Source: an uncultured Rhodospirillaceae bacterium (GTDB lineage: Bacteria; Pseudomonadota; Alphaproteobacteria; Azospirillales; Azospirillaceae). From it: DNA of 64,000 bases. The number at the start of each line of letters is the position of its first letter. The stretch's first letter is position 1. The stretch is from contig CALBDS010000036.1 of the NCBI GenBank assembly GCA_937927415.1, positions 117,687 through 181,686 on the forward strand, read 5' to 3'. The position numbers were made by a program, and so were the translations under genes. Shown piece by piece: positions 25,139 to 36,038 of the stretch. The notes under the pieces were generated by a model. The model did no database searches. It saw nothing but the letters and a program-made list of their open reading frames with translations, and was not told the DNA's origin.

Positions 25139-26592
25139 TCCTTCCAGAAGCTGGGGATTAGCAGCACCAGCACGGTGAACACCTCCAGCCGGCCCAGCAG
25201 CATGGCGAAGCACAGCAGCCACTTTCCGGCGTCGGGCAAGGGGGCAAAGGTACCCGCCGGCCCGACCACCGGCCCCAATCCGGGACCGGCACCGGCCAGG
25301 GCCGAGGCGACCGAACTGGCCGCCGACAGGAAATCCACCCCCAACGCCGCCATCGCCAGCGACAGGATGCCGAACGACGCCATATAGGCGAAGGCGAAGT
25401 TGATGACGGAATCCATCACGTCCTGGTCCAGCGGCTTGTCGTTGTACAGCGCCACCACCACCCGCCGGGGTTTCAGCATGCGGAGCATCTGATTGCGCAT
25501 GGACTGGACCAGCACCTGCCAGCGAAAGATTTTGATGGAGCCGGACGTGGAGCCAGTGCACCCGCCGATGAAATAGAAAAAGAAGAACGCCACCACGGCA
25601 AAACTGCCCCACGCCGAATAGTCGGTGGAAACAAATCCTGCATCGGTGATGATCGATGTCACGTTCACGGCACTGTGGGACAAGGCATCCCACAACGGCA
25701 ACTCCACCACCAGCCAAGCCCAAAGAGTCATGGCCGCGATACACGCCACCAGGATTTTCAGCATGGTGGCCACCTGTCGATCCAACCGGGCCAGACCGCG
25801 GGTGTCGCGCAAAATGCGGATGTACCATGTCAGGGGAACGGCCCCGGCGATCATGCTGGCCGTCGCCGCCCACAAGACCGCGTGGGAATCGAAAAAACCA
25901 AGCGAACTGTCCTTGGTCGAAAACCCGCCTGTGGACACCGCGGCCATCGCATGGCACACGGCGTCGAACCACAGCATCCCCGATACCCGGAACAGCACCG
26001 CCGACAGGATGGTCAGCACCAGATAGGTCATGGCGATGGCGCCCGCCGTGTCGGCGACGGTGGCGAAGGGCTTGTCGCTCTTATCCGAGGATTCGGTGCG
26101 GAACAACTGCATACCGCCGACCCGCAGCATGGGCAAGACGGCAATCGCCATGACGATGATCCCCACCCCGCCGAACCAGTTCAGCAGAGCGCGCCACAAC
26201 AGAATTCCAGGTGGGGCATAATCCAGCCCGACGATGACCGTGCCGCCGGTGGTGGTCAGGCCGGACATGGCCTCGTAATAGGCATCGGTGAAGTCCAGAT
26301 GCAGGCTGGAAAACAGGAACGGCAAAGCCCCGAACGTCGCCAGCACCACCCATGACAGGGAGGTCAGCAGGAATGTCTGGCGCACGCTGATGGTTTCGAT
26401 CTCCCCGGCGGTGCCGAGATACATTCCGCCCGAAACGGCAAGGGTGGCGGCACTGGCCCCGACGAACGCCGTCCAATCGGGGTTGCCCACCGCAGCGTCG
26501 GCAAGCGCCGGGATCAGCATCCCCAGCCCAAGAACGGTCAGCAGCACGCCGATGATGTGAAAGACCGGGCGAAAGGTGATCCGTCCCTGCAC
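25135..26592 (-). CDS. trkH: Trk/Ktr-type potassium uptake protein TrkH
   Basis: Potassium-translocating subunit of the Trk system in the inner membrane, which needs TrkA for gating. The 485-residue protein has about ten to twelve hydrophobic segments and the four selectivity-filter P-loops of the SKT family: SGLTTTGGTV, VSTGGFSTKD, ITDAGFVSTD and AGAGPGLGPV. It also has GGCTGSTSGSIKIFR, a TrkH hallmark. No trkA lies beside it. Upstream of it, uvrB is read on the same strand with a gap of about 100 nt. Confidence 0.95.
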   Translation of the reverse strand: MQGRITFRPVFHIIGVLLTVLGLGMLIPALADAAVGNPDWTAFVGASAATLAVSGGMYLGTAGEIETISVRQTFLLTSLSWVVLATFGALPFLFSSLHLDFTDAYYEAMSGLTTTGGTVIVGLDYAPPGILLWRALLNWFGGVGIIVMAIAVLPMLRVGGMQLFRTESSDKSDKPFATVADTAGAIAMTYLVLTILSAVLFRVSGMLWFDAVCHAMAAVSTGGFSTKDSSLGFFDSHAVLWAATASMIAGAVPLTWYIRILRDTRGLARLDRQVATMLKILVACIAAMTLWAWLVVELPLWDALSHSAVNVTSIITDAGFVSTDYSAWGSFAVVAFFFFYFIGGCTGSTSGSIKIFRWQVLVQSMRNQMLRMLKPRRVVVALYNDKPLDQDVMDSVINFAFAYMASFGILSLAMAALGVDFLSAASSVASALAGAGPGLGPVVGPAGTFAPLPDAGKWLLCFAMLLGRLEVFTVLVLLIPSFWKD

Positions 26593-26698
26593 GATGGCCC
26601 TATCCCCGTTCAGCCAAGTCTCCGGTTGTTTTGTCTAGCGGAGGTGGGGGGGCGTGTCCATGTTTCCCATCAAGCCGCCCCCCTGACATGGTTTTCGG

Positions 26699-28879
<2,181 letters not shown>

Positions 28880-29075
28880 GGGATCACCACCCTTGCAGAG
28901 ACGACGGATGACTGGTACGGAACAGGAACCGGAGCACTATGTCACCACCCGGCGGCGCGCACCAGCCCTGTCAACCGCCGGGGTCGCATGCGCCGTTCAC
29001 CCGCGTTGCGGCGGGCGGGGCGTTGGCCTAGAGTTCCCCGCCCGATCGTTCCGTTCATTCCGCGAAGACCCGCGC

Positions 29076-30887
29076 GTGCTGCCCAGACTTGACGACAGGG
29101 TGCCGGCCTCCGCCCCCGGCCCGGCGCCCTACGATGCCTTTAAGGAACTGCGCACCGCGGCGCGGCGCTTCGCCGAATCCCGGATCGGCGACACCGAACG
29201 GCTGCGCTTCGCCCAGACCTTCGCCATGCTGGCGGCGGGGCATTACTGGCTGCTGACGGTGCCCGACACGCTGGCCCCACCCTGGCCCGCGGGGCAGCCC
29301 AAGGGGGCGCTCCGTGCCGGGGAAAAGAGCCTGGCCCACGCGCTGGCCGATGTCGCCGCCGGGTTCGAGGTGACGGAGGCCGCCTATCTGCTGGGGTCCA
29401 TCTACACCATCCTGTTGCCGCCGGGGTATCGGGGGGAATTGGGCGTGTTCTACACCCCCCCGGCGCTGGCCGAACGGCTGCTGGATCAGGTGGAAGCGGC
29501 GGGGGTGGACTGGACCACCGCCCGCGTGCTGGACCCGGCGTGCGGCGGCGGCGCCTTTCTGGCGCCCGTGGCCCGGCGGATGGTCGCGGCTCTGGCCGAC
29601 CGCACCCCGCGGGAACGGCTGGCTCATGTGGAACGCCACCTGTCGGGGTTCGAGATCGACCGGGTTGCCGCCTGGATGGCCGGTCTGTTCCTGGAAGCGT
29701 CCCTGGCCGGCGACATGCTGGCCGCGGGGCGGCGGCTGCGGCTGGACGGCATCACCGTGCGCAACAGCCTGACCCTGCCCGATGACGCCATCGCCCGGGA
29801 TGGCGGGTACGATCTGGTGATCGGCAACCCCCCCTATGGCCGCGTCACCCTGTCGGCGGAGGAGCGGCAGCGGTGGGCGCGCGGGCTGTACGGGCACGCC
29901 AACATTTATGGCCTGTTCACCGATCTGGCGGTGCGGCTGGCCCGGCCCGGCGGGGTGGTGGGGTTCGTCACGCCCGCGGGTTTTCTGGGGGGTGAGTATT
30001 TCAAGCACCTGCGCCGGCTGCTGGCGGCGGAAGCCCCGCCGCTCTCCATCGACTTCGTGGACACCCGCAAGGGGGTGTTCGCCGATGTGCTTCAGGAAAC
30101 GCTGCTGGCCGTCTACCGCCGCGGCGGCACCGGGGCGGATGTGCGGGTGGCGTTCCTCAACGCCCGCGAACAGGGGGGGGCTTTGGTGAAGCCCGGCGGC
30201 GCCTATGCCCTGCCCGCCGACCCGTCGCGGCCCTGGACCCTGCCGCGCCATGAGAGCCATGTGGCGCTGGCCCGGCGGCTGTCCGCCCTGCCCCACCGGC
30301 TGGCCGATCTGGGGTACGAGGTATCGACCGGCCCGCTGGTGTGGAACCGGCACAAGGACAAGCTGCACGACCGCCGGGTGCGCGGGGCGATCCCGGTGAT
30401 CTGGGCCGAATGCGTGGCGTCCGACGGCTCGGGTGCCTTCGAATTCAAGGGGGCCACCCGCAATCATAAGCTCTGGTTCACCCCCGGCCCCCGCGATCAG
30501 GCCAATGTGGTCCGCCGTGCCTGCGTGCTGCTGCAGCGGACCACGGCGCTGGAGCAGGCCCGCCGGCTGATCGCCGCCGAACTGCCGCAATCCTTCATCG
30601 ATGAACACAAGGGGGCGGTGTCGGTGGAAAACCATCTGAACATGATCCGCCCCGCCGCCGGCACCACGCCGGCGGTGCGGGCGGCCACCATCGCCCGGCT
30701 GCTGAACAGCGAGGCGGTGGATCTGGCCTTCCGCTGCATCAACGGCACGCCCGCGGTGTCGGCGTACGAGGTGGAAGCCACCCCCATGCCCGCCCCCGCC
30801 GACGTGCTGCGCATTCAGGAACGGCTGGACTCCGGCGCCGATGATGCCACCGTGGAGGCCCTGATCTGGAAGGTGTACGGCCTATGA
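29076..30887 (+). CDS. Type II N6-adenine DNA methyltransferase (BsuBI/PstI-type system)
   Basis: Predicted to methylate adenine within the site cut by the partner nuclease. In the 603-residue protein, the SAM-binding motif I is DPACGGGAF (about residues 153-161) and the catalytic motif IV is NPPYG (251-255). The N-terminal region FYTPPALAERLLDQV is typical of gamma-class M.PstI-like enzymes. The long C-terminal part is the target-recognition region. The start is uncertain: GTG 29076 is reported, GTG 29100 is possible and the frame is open upstream to 28758. A run of eight G (30173-30180) sits inside the gene, a potential slippage site. Its stop overlaps the nuclease start (ATGA), so both are translated together. 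Confidence 0.9.
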   Translation: MLPRLDDRVPASAPGPAPYDAFKELRTAARRFAESRIGDTERLRFAQTFAMLAAGHYWLLTVPDTLAPPWPAGQPKGALRAGEKSLAHALADVAAGFEVTEAAYLLGSIYTILLPPGYRGELGVFYTPPALAERLLDQVEAAGVDWTTARVLDPACGGGAFLAPVARRMVAALADRTPRERLAHVERHLSGFEIDRVAAWMAGLFLEASLAGDMLAAGRRLRLDGITVRNSLTLPDDAIARDGGYDLVIGNPPYGRVTLSAEERQRWARGLYGHANIYGLFTDLAVRLARPGGVVGFVTPAGFLGGEYFKHLRRLLAAEAPPLSIDFVDTRKGVFADVLQETLLAVYRRGGTGADVRVAFLNAREQGGALVKPGGAYALPADPSRPWTLPRHESHVALARRLSALPHRLADLGYEVSTGPLVWNRHKDKLHDRRVRGAIPVIWAECVASDGSGAFEFKGATRNHKLWFTPGPRDQANVVRRACVLLQRTTALEQARRLIAAELPQSFIDEHKGAVSVENHLNMIRPAAGTTPAVRAATIARLLNSEAVDLAFRCINGTPAVSAYEVEATPMPAPADVLRIQERLDSGADDATVEALIWKVYGL

Positions 30888-31966
30888 GCCACCTGCCCCA
30901 TCTGCCCCTGTTTCCGCCCGAACTGCCGGCCCTGGTGCCGGTGGACATGATCCAGGCCCGCCTTCCCATCGTGTTCCCCGAGGGAATCGCCGATCACAAT
31001 TATGTGGTCCGCAAGATGGCAGCCCGGACCATCTTTGCCATGCTCTACATCGGCGCGGTGGAGAACGGCGGGGTGTGGCTGGCCCCGCGGCAGGTCTGCC
31101 GCATGAGCGATGCCCAGGCCACTCTGACCGGCGCGCGCGAACGGGCGTCCTTCGCCGATGATTCCGTCCGTCCCGGTTTCCAGCCGCTGGGCAAGCCCTG
31201 GTACAAGGACAACACCCGCGAACCCATCCGCGACGAAACCCTGCGCCAGGGGCTGCTGACCAACAACGCCGTGATCCAGCGCGAAGGGGTGTCCACCACC
31301 AGCAGCCTGGGCCGCTATGCACTGCGCGCCAGCTTCGCCCGGATGATAACCGCGCCGGACGAGGATTTTCCCGCCCTGGCCGCCGCCTGGACCGAACAGA
31401 ACCTGCGCCCCGACCAGTTGGCCCGCGTGCGCATCCTGCGCACCCGCGTGGCCGAACGCGATGCGGTGGAGGTGCGCCTGCCCAACGGCGGCAGCCGGAT
31501 GATGGCCCCCGGCCTCAGTTCCCGCATGGCGAAGGCGGTGATCGAGGATTTCGCGCCCCGCCACCTGCGCCAGCCGGCGGTGCTGTGGATCAGCGAAAGC
31601 GGGGCCAAGGTGGTGGCGCAGGACGATGCGCTGATGCGCGACATCGGCCTGCCCATCGACCAGCAGAAGCTGCTGCCCGATGTGGTGCTGGCCGATCTGG
31701 GGGCCGCGGAAATCCAGGTGGTGTTCGTGGAGATCGTCGCCACCGACGGCCCGGTGACCGAGGACCGCAAGAGCGAGTTGCTGGCCATGACCCGGCGGGC
31801 GGGCTTCACCGACCGGCAGGTGGTGTTCGTCAGCGTGTTCGAACACCGCGGCGCGTCCCCGGCCAAGGCGCGGCTGTCGGCCGTGGCGGTGGACAGCTAC
31901 CTGTGGTTCATGGCCGAACCCGACCTGCTGGTCAGCCTGCGTGTGAACGCCGGGTTCATCGGGTGA
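30884..31966 (+). CDS. Type II restriction endonuclease, BsuBI/PstI family
   Basis: A 360-residue nuclease of the BsuBI/PstI family, whose known members cut CTGCAG. The C-terminal catalytic domain contains VLWISESGAKVVAQDD, then LPDVVLADLG and VFVEIVATDGPV (about residues 264-291), the PD-(D/E)xK-like core of this family. VFVSVFEHR follows. The N-terminal half is the helical family-specific domain. CTGCAG sites occur normally in this window (e.g. near 3797 and 32335), as expected if host DNA is methylated. Overlap with the methyltransferase stop ensures coupled synthesis; no separate control (C) protein gene is visible. Confidence 0.92.
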   Translation: MSHLPHLPLFPPELPALVPVDMIQARLPIVFPEGIADHNYVVRKMAARTIFAMLYIGAVENGGVWLAPRQVCRMSDAQATLTGARERASFADDSVRPGFQPLGKPWYKDNTREPIRDETLRQGLLTNNAVIQREGVSTTSSLGRYALRASFARMITAPDEDFPALAAAWTEQNLRPDQLARVRILRTRVAERDAVEVRLPNGGSRMMAPGLSSRMAKAVIEDFAPRHLRQPAVLWISESGAKVVAQDDALMRDIGLPIDQQKLLPDVVLADLGAAEIQVVFVEIVATDGPVTEDRKSELLAMTRRAGFTDRQVVFVSVFEHRGASPAKARLSAVAVDSYLWFMAEPDLLVSLRVNAGFIG

Positions 31967-31988
31967 CCCGAAGGACTTGGCGGCGCCC

Positions 31989-32375
31989 TTACCCTTCCCG
32001 CCCGCCACCCTGACGGCGGCGGTTGTTCAGCGCGGCCAGGAAGGCGCTGCCGGCCTGGGCCGTGGAGGCGGCGGGGGCGGGTTTGCGCACCGGCGTGCCG
32101 AGGAAACCGCCCACCCGGTTGCGCAACTCCACCGAATCACGGGCCGCGTGGTCGGCATCGGTCGCCACCTGCCGCCGCACGGCGGGGTCGAGGGTGCTGA
32201 AGGCACGGCTGGCGAATTCGAACGCGGGCTGCGACTTGGTGGCGATAACCTGCCGCAGGGCCTTGGACACCAGCACGGTATCCAGCGCACCTTGCGCCGA
32301 CACGCCGTCCAGCACATCGGCCAGGATGCCGATCGCCTGCAGCGTGTGGTTATCCTCAAGGGAGAAGGTCTCCAT
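31989..32375 (-). CDS. Hypothetical protein
   Basis: A 128-residue soluble protein I do not recognise. It is helical (METFSLEDNHTLQAIGILADVLDG, then LVSKALRQVIATKSQPAFEFASRAF) and ends in a basic tail (NNRRRQGGGREG). No signal peptide or metal motif is seen. ATG 32375 has a GGGG stretch about 7 nt upstream; an in-frame start at 32438 is less likely. It converges on the restriction endonuclease gene and lies downstream of the EamA transporter on the same strand. Codon usage is normal for the genome, so it is likely a true gene. Confidence 0.6.
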   Translation of the reverse strand: METFSLEDNHTLQAIGILADVLDGVSAQGALDTVLVSKALRQVIATKSQPAFEFASRAFSTLDPAVRRQVATDADHAARDSVELRNRVGGFLGTPVRKPAPAASTAQAGSAFLAALNNRRRQGGGREG

Positions 32376-32487
32376 AACACCCCGAATCTTTGCCCGTTCC
32401 GGTGCGCCGACTATGGCGGAGAGAAACCGGCGCGGCAAGCCGCCAATTCACATGATGGATTACGCCATTGGATCATGAAAAAAAGGT

Positions 32488-33351
32488 TTATCGGCTCCCC
32501 CGGTTGACAAGGGCCACCCCGCACGCCGCCACCGCCATGCCGGCCAGCGCCGGAATCCCCAGCCGCTCGCCGAACAGGCCCCAGGCGATCAGCGCCGTCA
32601 CCGGCGGCGTCAGATAGAACAGGCTGGCGACCCGCGCCGCTTCCCCCCGCCGGATCAGCAGGAACAGCAGGAAGATCGCCCCCACCGACAGCACTCCGGA
32701 CAGCCACGCCAGGGCGAAGAGAAACTCCCCGGTCCAGTCCACCCGCATGGTTTCCAGGGCCGGGGCCAGCACCGCCAGCACGGCGGCGGTGGCGCCGTAC
32801 TGGATGGCGGTGCCGCTGCGCAGGTCCATGCCCGCCCCGTGCCGCTTCTGGTACAGCGTGCCCACCGTGATCCCCAGCAGCGCCATCACCGCCAGGGCCA
32901 GCCCGGTCACCTGCCCGGCGTCGAAACGGATCTTCTCCCACACCACCAGCGCCACACCGGCCAGCCCCAGCAACAGCCCGGCCCATTGCCGCCCGCTGAC
33001 CCGCTCGCCCAGGAACCGCCCGGCCAGCGCCGCCGTCAGCAGCGGCTGCAGCCCGACGATCAGCGCCGTCAGCCCCGCCGGCAGGCCATGAGCGATGGCG
33101 GCGAACACGCCCGACAGATAGACGCCGTGGACCAGCAGCCCGGCCAGCGCGATGCGCCCGGCCTGCCCCCAGGTGGCGGGCCAGGGGGCACGGGCGGCCA
33201 GCGCCGCCCCCGCCAGCACCACCGCCACCAGCCCCAACCGGATCAGCAGAAAGGTCAGCGGCTCGGCATAGGGAAGGCCGAATTTGGCGCCGATGAAACC
33301 CGTGCTCCACAACAGCACGAAGACCGCCGGCATCACGGCCGCCGGACTCAC
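32488..33351 (-). CDS. EamA/DMT family transporter
   Basis: Inner-membrane exporter of the drug/metabolite superfamily. The 287-residue protein has ten hydrophobic segments in two EamA repeats. Repeat one begins PAVFVLLWSTGFIGAKFGLPYAEPLTFLLIR, and each repeat ends in the GERxxGxQWAGxxLGLAG type motif (FLGERVSGRQWAGLLLGLAGV and FGERLGIPALAGMAVAACGV). The substrate is unknown. The start overlaps the stop of the upstream antiporter gene by 4 bp (ATGA), so the two form an operon. Confidence 0.92.
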   Translation of the reverse strand: MSPAAVMPAVFVLLWSTGFIGAKFGLPYAEPLTFLLIRLGLVAVVLAGAALAARAPWPATWGQAGRIALAGLLVHGVYLSGVFAAIAHGLPAGLTALIVGLQPLLTAALAGRFLGERVSGRQWAGLLLGLAGVALVVWEKIRFDAGQVTGLALAVMALLGITVGTLYQKRHGAGMDLRSGTAIQYGATAAVLAVLAPALETMRVDWTGEFLFALAWLSGVLSVGAIFLLFLLIRRGEAARVASLFYLTPPVTALIAWGLFGERLGIPALAGMAVAACGVALVNRGSR

Positions 33352-35903
33352 GGGTTTTCCGCCGGCTGGGCCGTTTCGGGTTCCACGCCGTTCGGTTCCG
33401 GTTCGGTCGGCGGAGCGGCGCTCGGCGTGCGCCGGGCCTCCGCCACCGATTGGATGTGGGCGCGCAGGTCGGGATCCTTTTGCAGGAAACGGCGGAAGTC
33501 CCGTTCGTCAAGCTGCAAAAGCTGGCAGTAACCGATGGCCCGCACGTCGGCGTTGCGGGGCTTGCGGCTGAGAAGAGCCATTTCGCCGAAGAAATCGCCG
33601 GTGCCCAGCTTCACCGGCTCGTCCAGCCCCGGCACCAGCACGTGAACGGCGCCGGACGCGATGAAGAACATCGCCTCCCCCCGTTCGCCGCGGCGCACGA
33701 TCATTTCCCCCGGCAGCACCAGCCGCGGCTTCAGCAGCGTGGCGATGGCCGCCACCCGGTCCGGCTCCAGCCCGGAGAAGATCGGCACCCGCCCGACCAG
33801 TTCCGGCAATTCCAGCTTCAGATCGAGCTGCGGGGTGGCGTCCAGCAGCTTGCGCCGCTGGCTCAGGTCATGCTTCAGCGCGCTCAACACCTCTTCGGTG
33901 ATGATCGATTCACTGTACAGCAGACGGACGTCGGCTTCTTCCATCCGCAGGGCGGCACGGCCCAGATAGCGGTTCTGCAGCACCAGCGCGTAATCGGGGT
34001 ATTGCAGCTTCAGCGCGGTCAGGGCCTGCTCCACCTCGTCCACCCGCACGGCCATCAGGCCGCACAGTTCCGCCGCGGTGTCCGGCCCCAGCACGCGCGA
34101 CAGCCGGTCCTCGCAGAAGGGGATCAGTTCGCCCAGCACCAGCCGAACGCCCATCAGCACCTCGAACCGCATGGCAAGGCGGCGGGCCAGGGGCTTGTGC
34201 ATGCCGAAGCGGCGGTGCATCCAGCTTGCAAAGCGCATCCAGCGGGAAAAGGCGATGAACGGGGTTTCCGCCGCGCGGTAGCCGTTGCGCCCGTGGGTGC
34301 GCACGGCGTCGAGCATGGCGGCGGTGCGCCCGCCCAGCAGTTCCGCCACCCGGCGGGAAATGATGCCCTCGCCGAAGTGATGGTAGTAAAGCTCCTCCTC
34401 CCGGTTGACCAGGATAACGAGGCCGATGGTCACCCGCTCGTCGTTGGACAGCGGCGTGTCTCCGGCCCGCTGGTGGTCGATGGCGTCCAGCCGTTGCTGG
34501 TACTGGTCCAGCAGGGCGGTGCTCGCCGCCTCGTCCAGGCGGTATTTGTGCGCCGCCGACGACAGCCGTTCGCGCACCGTGGTCAGCGACAGCGCCAGCG
34601 CCCGGTTGCGCATCGCCGCTTCCACCGGGGTCAGCTTGTCCAGGCCCAACAGGCGGATCAGCCAGCGCAGCGTGGTGCCGTTGACGAACAGGGTGAAAAA
34701 GACGAAGCCGGTGGCCAGCACCGCCACGAAATCCTGCACCCGGTCGGGCACCCCGGCCTTTTCCGTGACCGCCAGCGCCAGCGCCAGCGATACCGCCCCG
34801 CGCAAGCCCCCCCAGGTCATCACCGCCATGTAGGATCCGCTGACCCGGTGGGCCAACCCCAGCCACGACAGCACCGGCACCAGTCCGAACAGGGTGGCCG
34901 CCCGCGCCCCGAACGCCGCCAGGATCACCACGATCAGCAGCCCCGCGTGCTCCCACCCCACATTCTTCAGGGAATCCGGCACCACCAGCGCCGCCAACAG
35001 GAAGATGAGGGAGTTGGCCCAGAAGCCCAACTGCTTCCACACATCTTCCAGCGCGCCCCAGGTGGCGGGGGAAATGCGGGTGCGCCCCACCGATCCCACC
35101 ACCAGCGCCGCGGCCACCACGGCCACCACGCCCGACACCCCGGCGTAATGTTCGGCCAGGACGAAGGTGAGATAGGCCAAAGCCACCGTCAGGGTGATTT
35201 CGGCCATGGGCTGTTCGTGCATGGGCATGACCAGCAGGCACACCAGCCGCCCGCACAGATACCCCACCACCATGCCGCCGATGAAGTTCTTGAGGAACAG
35301 GCCGGCAGCGATCATCGCCCCGCCAGCACCGTGGCTGGTGATCATCCCCAGCAGCAGGGCGAACAGGGCGATGGCGGCGGCATCATTCAGCAGGCTTTCG
35401 CCCTCCACCAGCATGGTCAGGCGCCGCGGCGCCCCCAGCTCGCGGAAGATGCCGATCACCGCCGCCGGATCGGTGGTCGCCAGGATGGCGCCCAGCAGCA
35501 GGCAGGCCACCAGACTGAACCCGCTGACCATCCACAAGGCGTAACCGACGGCAAAGGTGCAGATGAACACCGCCACCACCGCCAGCAACAGGATGGGGCC
35601 GATGTCGTCGAGCAACCGGCGAACGTTGACCACCAGCGCCGTTTCGAACAGCAGGATCGGCAGGAACAGATAGAGCAGCGTTTCCGACGACAGGTCGAAG
35701 CCGGACAGCGACCGGAAGAAATCGCCCACCGGGCCGGCACTGTCCATGCCGGCGCCGATCTGCACCGTGCCGCCCAGCACCACGCCGACCACCGCCAGAA
35801 GGACGGTGTAAGGCACCCCCAGACGCTTGGCGAGCGGCGGCAGGAAACTGATGAGGGCCAGAAGCCCGGCCACACCAAAGACATAGAAGACGACGTTGTG
35901 CAT
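33348..35903 (-). CDS. NhaP-type cation:proton antiporter with C-terminal cyclic-nucleotide-binding domain
   Basis: CPA1-family antiporter of 851 residues. The first 420 or so residues have about 12 transmembrane segments with the ion-site region ILATTDPAAVIGIFRELGAP and EGESLLNDAAAIALF. A long cytoplasmic helical region follows. A cyclic-nucleotide-binding-like domain occupies about residues 690-810 (IFSGLEPDRVAAIATLLKPR; the phosphate cassette is represented by GDFFGEMALLSRKPRNADVRA). The R in RNADVRA fits a cNMP-binding arginine. The architecture suggests pH or sodium homeostasis controlled by a nucleotide second messenger. The C-terminus is Glu/Pro-rich. First gene of an operon with the EamA transporter. 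Confidence 0.93.
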   Translation of the reverse strand: MHNVVFYVFGVAGLLALISFLPPLAKRLGVPYTVLLAVVGVVLGGTVQIGAGMDSAGPVGDFFRSLSGFDLSSETLLYLFLPILLFETALVVNVRRLLDDIGPILLLAVVAVFICTFAVGYALWMVSGFSLVACLLLGAILATTDPAAVIGIFRELGAPRRLTMLVEGESLLNDAAAIALFALLLGMITSHGAGGAMIAAGLFLKNFIGGMVVGYLCGRLVCLLVMPMHEQPMAEITLTVALAYLTFVLAEHYAGVSGVVAVVAAALVVGSVGRTRISPATWGALEDVWKQLGFWANSLIFLLAALVVPDSLKNVGWEHAGLLIVVILAAFGARAATLFGLVPVLSWLGLAHRVSGSYMAVMTWGGLRGAVSLALALAVTEKAGVPDRVQDFVAVLATGFVFFTLFVNGTTLRWLIRLLGLDKLTPVEAAMRNRALALSLTTVRERLSSAAHKYRLDEAASTALLDQYQQRLDAIDHQRAGDTPLSNDERVTIGLVILVNREEELYYHHFGEGIISRRVAELLGGRTAAMLDAVRTHGRNGYRAAETPFIAFSRWMRFASWMHRRFGMHKPLARRLAMRFEVLMGVRLVLGELIPFCEDRLSRVLGPDTAAELCGLMAVRVDEVEQALTALKLQYPDYALVLQNRYLGRAALRMEEADVRLLYSESIITEEVLSALKHDLSQRRKLLDATPQLDLKLELPELVGRVPIFSGLEPDRVAAIATLLKPRLVLPGEMIVRRGERGEAMFFIASGAVHVLVPGLDEPVKLGTGDFFGEMALLSRKPRNADVRAIGYCQLLQLDERDFRRFLQKDPDLRAHIQSVAEARRTPSAAPPTEPEPNGVEPETAQPAENP

Positions 35904-36038
35904 GGCCCCTCAGAACCGGCCGGATGGGACGGAAATTCAGCGGGCAAACCTATCGTCGCGAGGGGGGGCGGAGCAAGAACCCGATCATGAAAAAAGTGTG
36001 AGACGCGGCAGGTTTATGACCCGGCCTTCAAACGCTTT

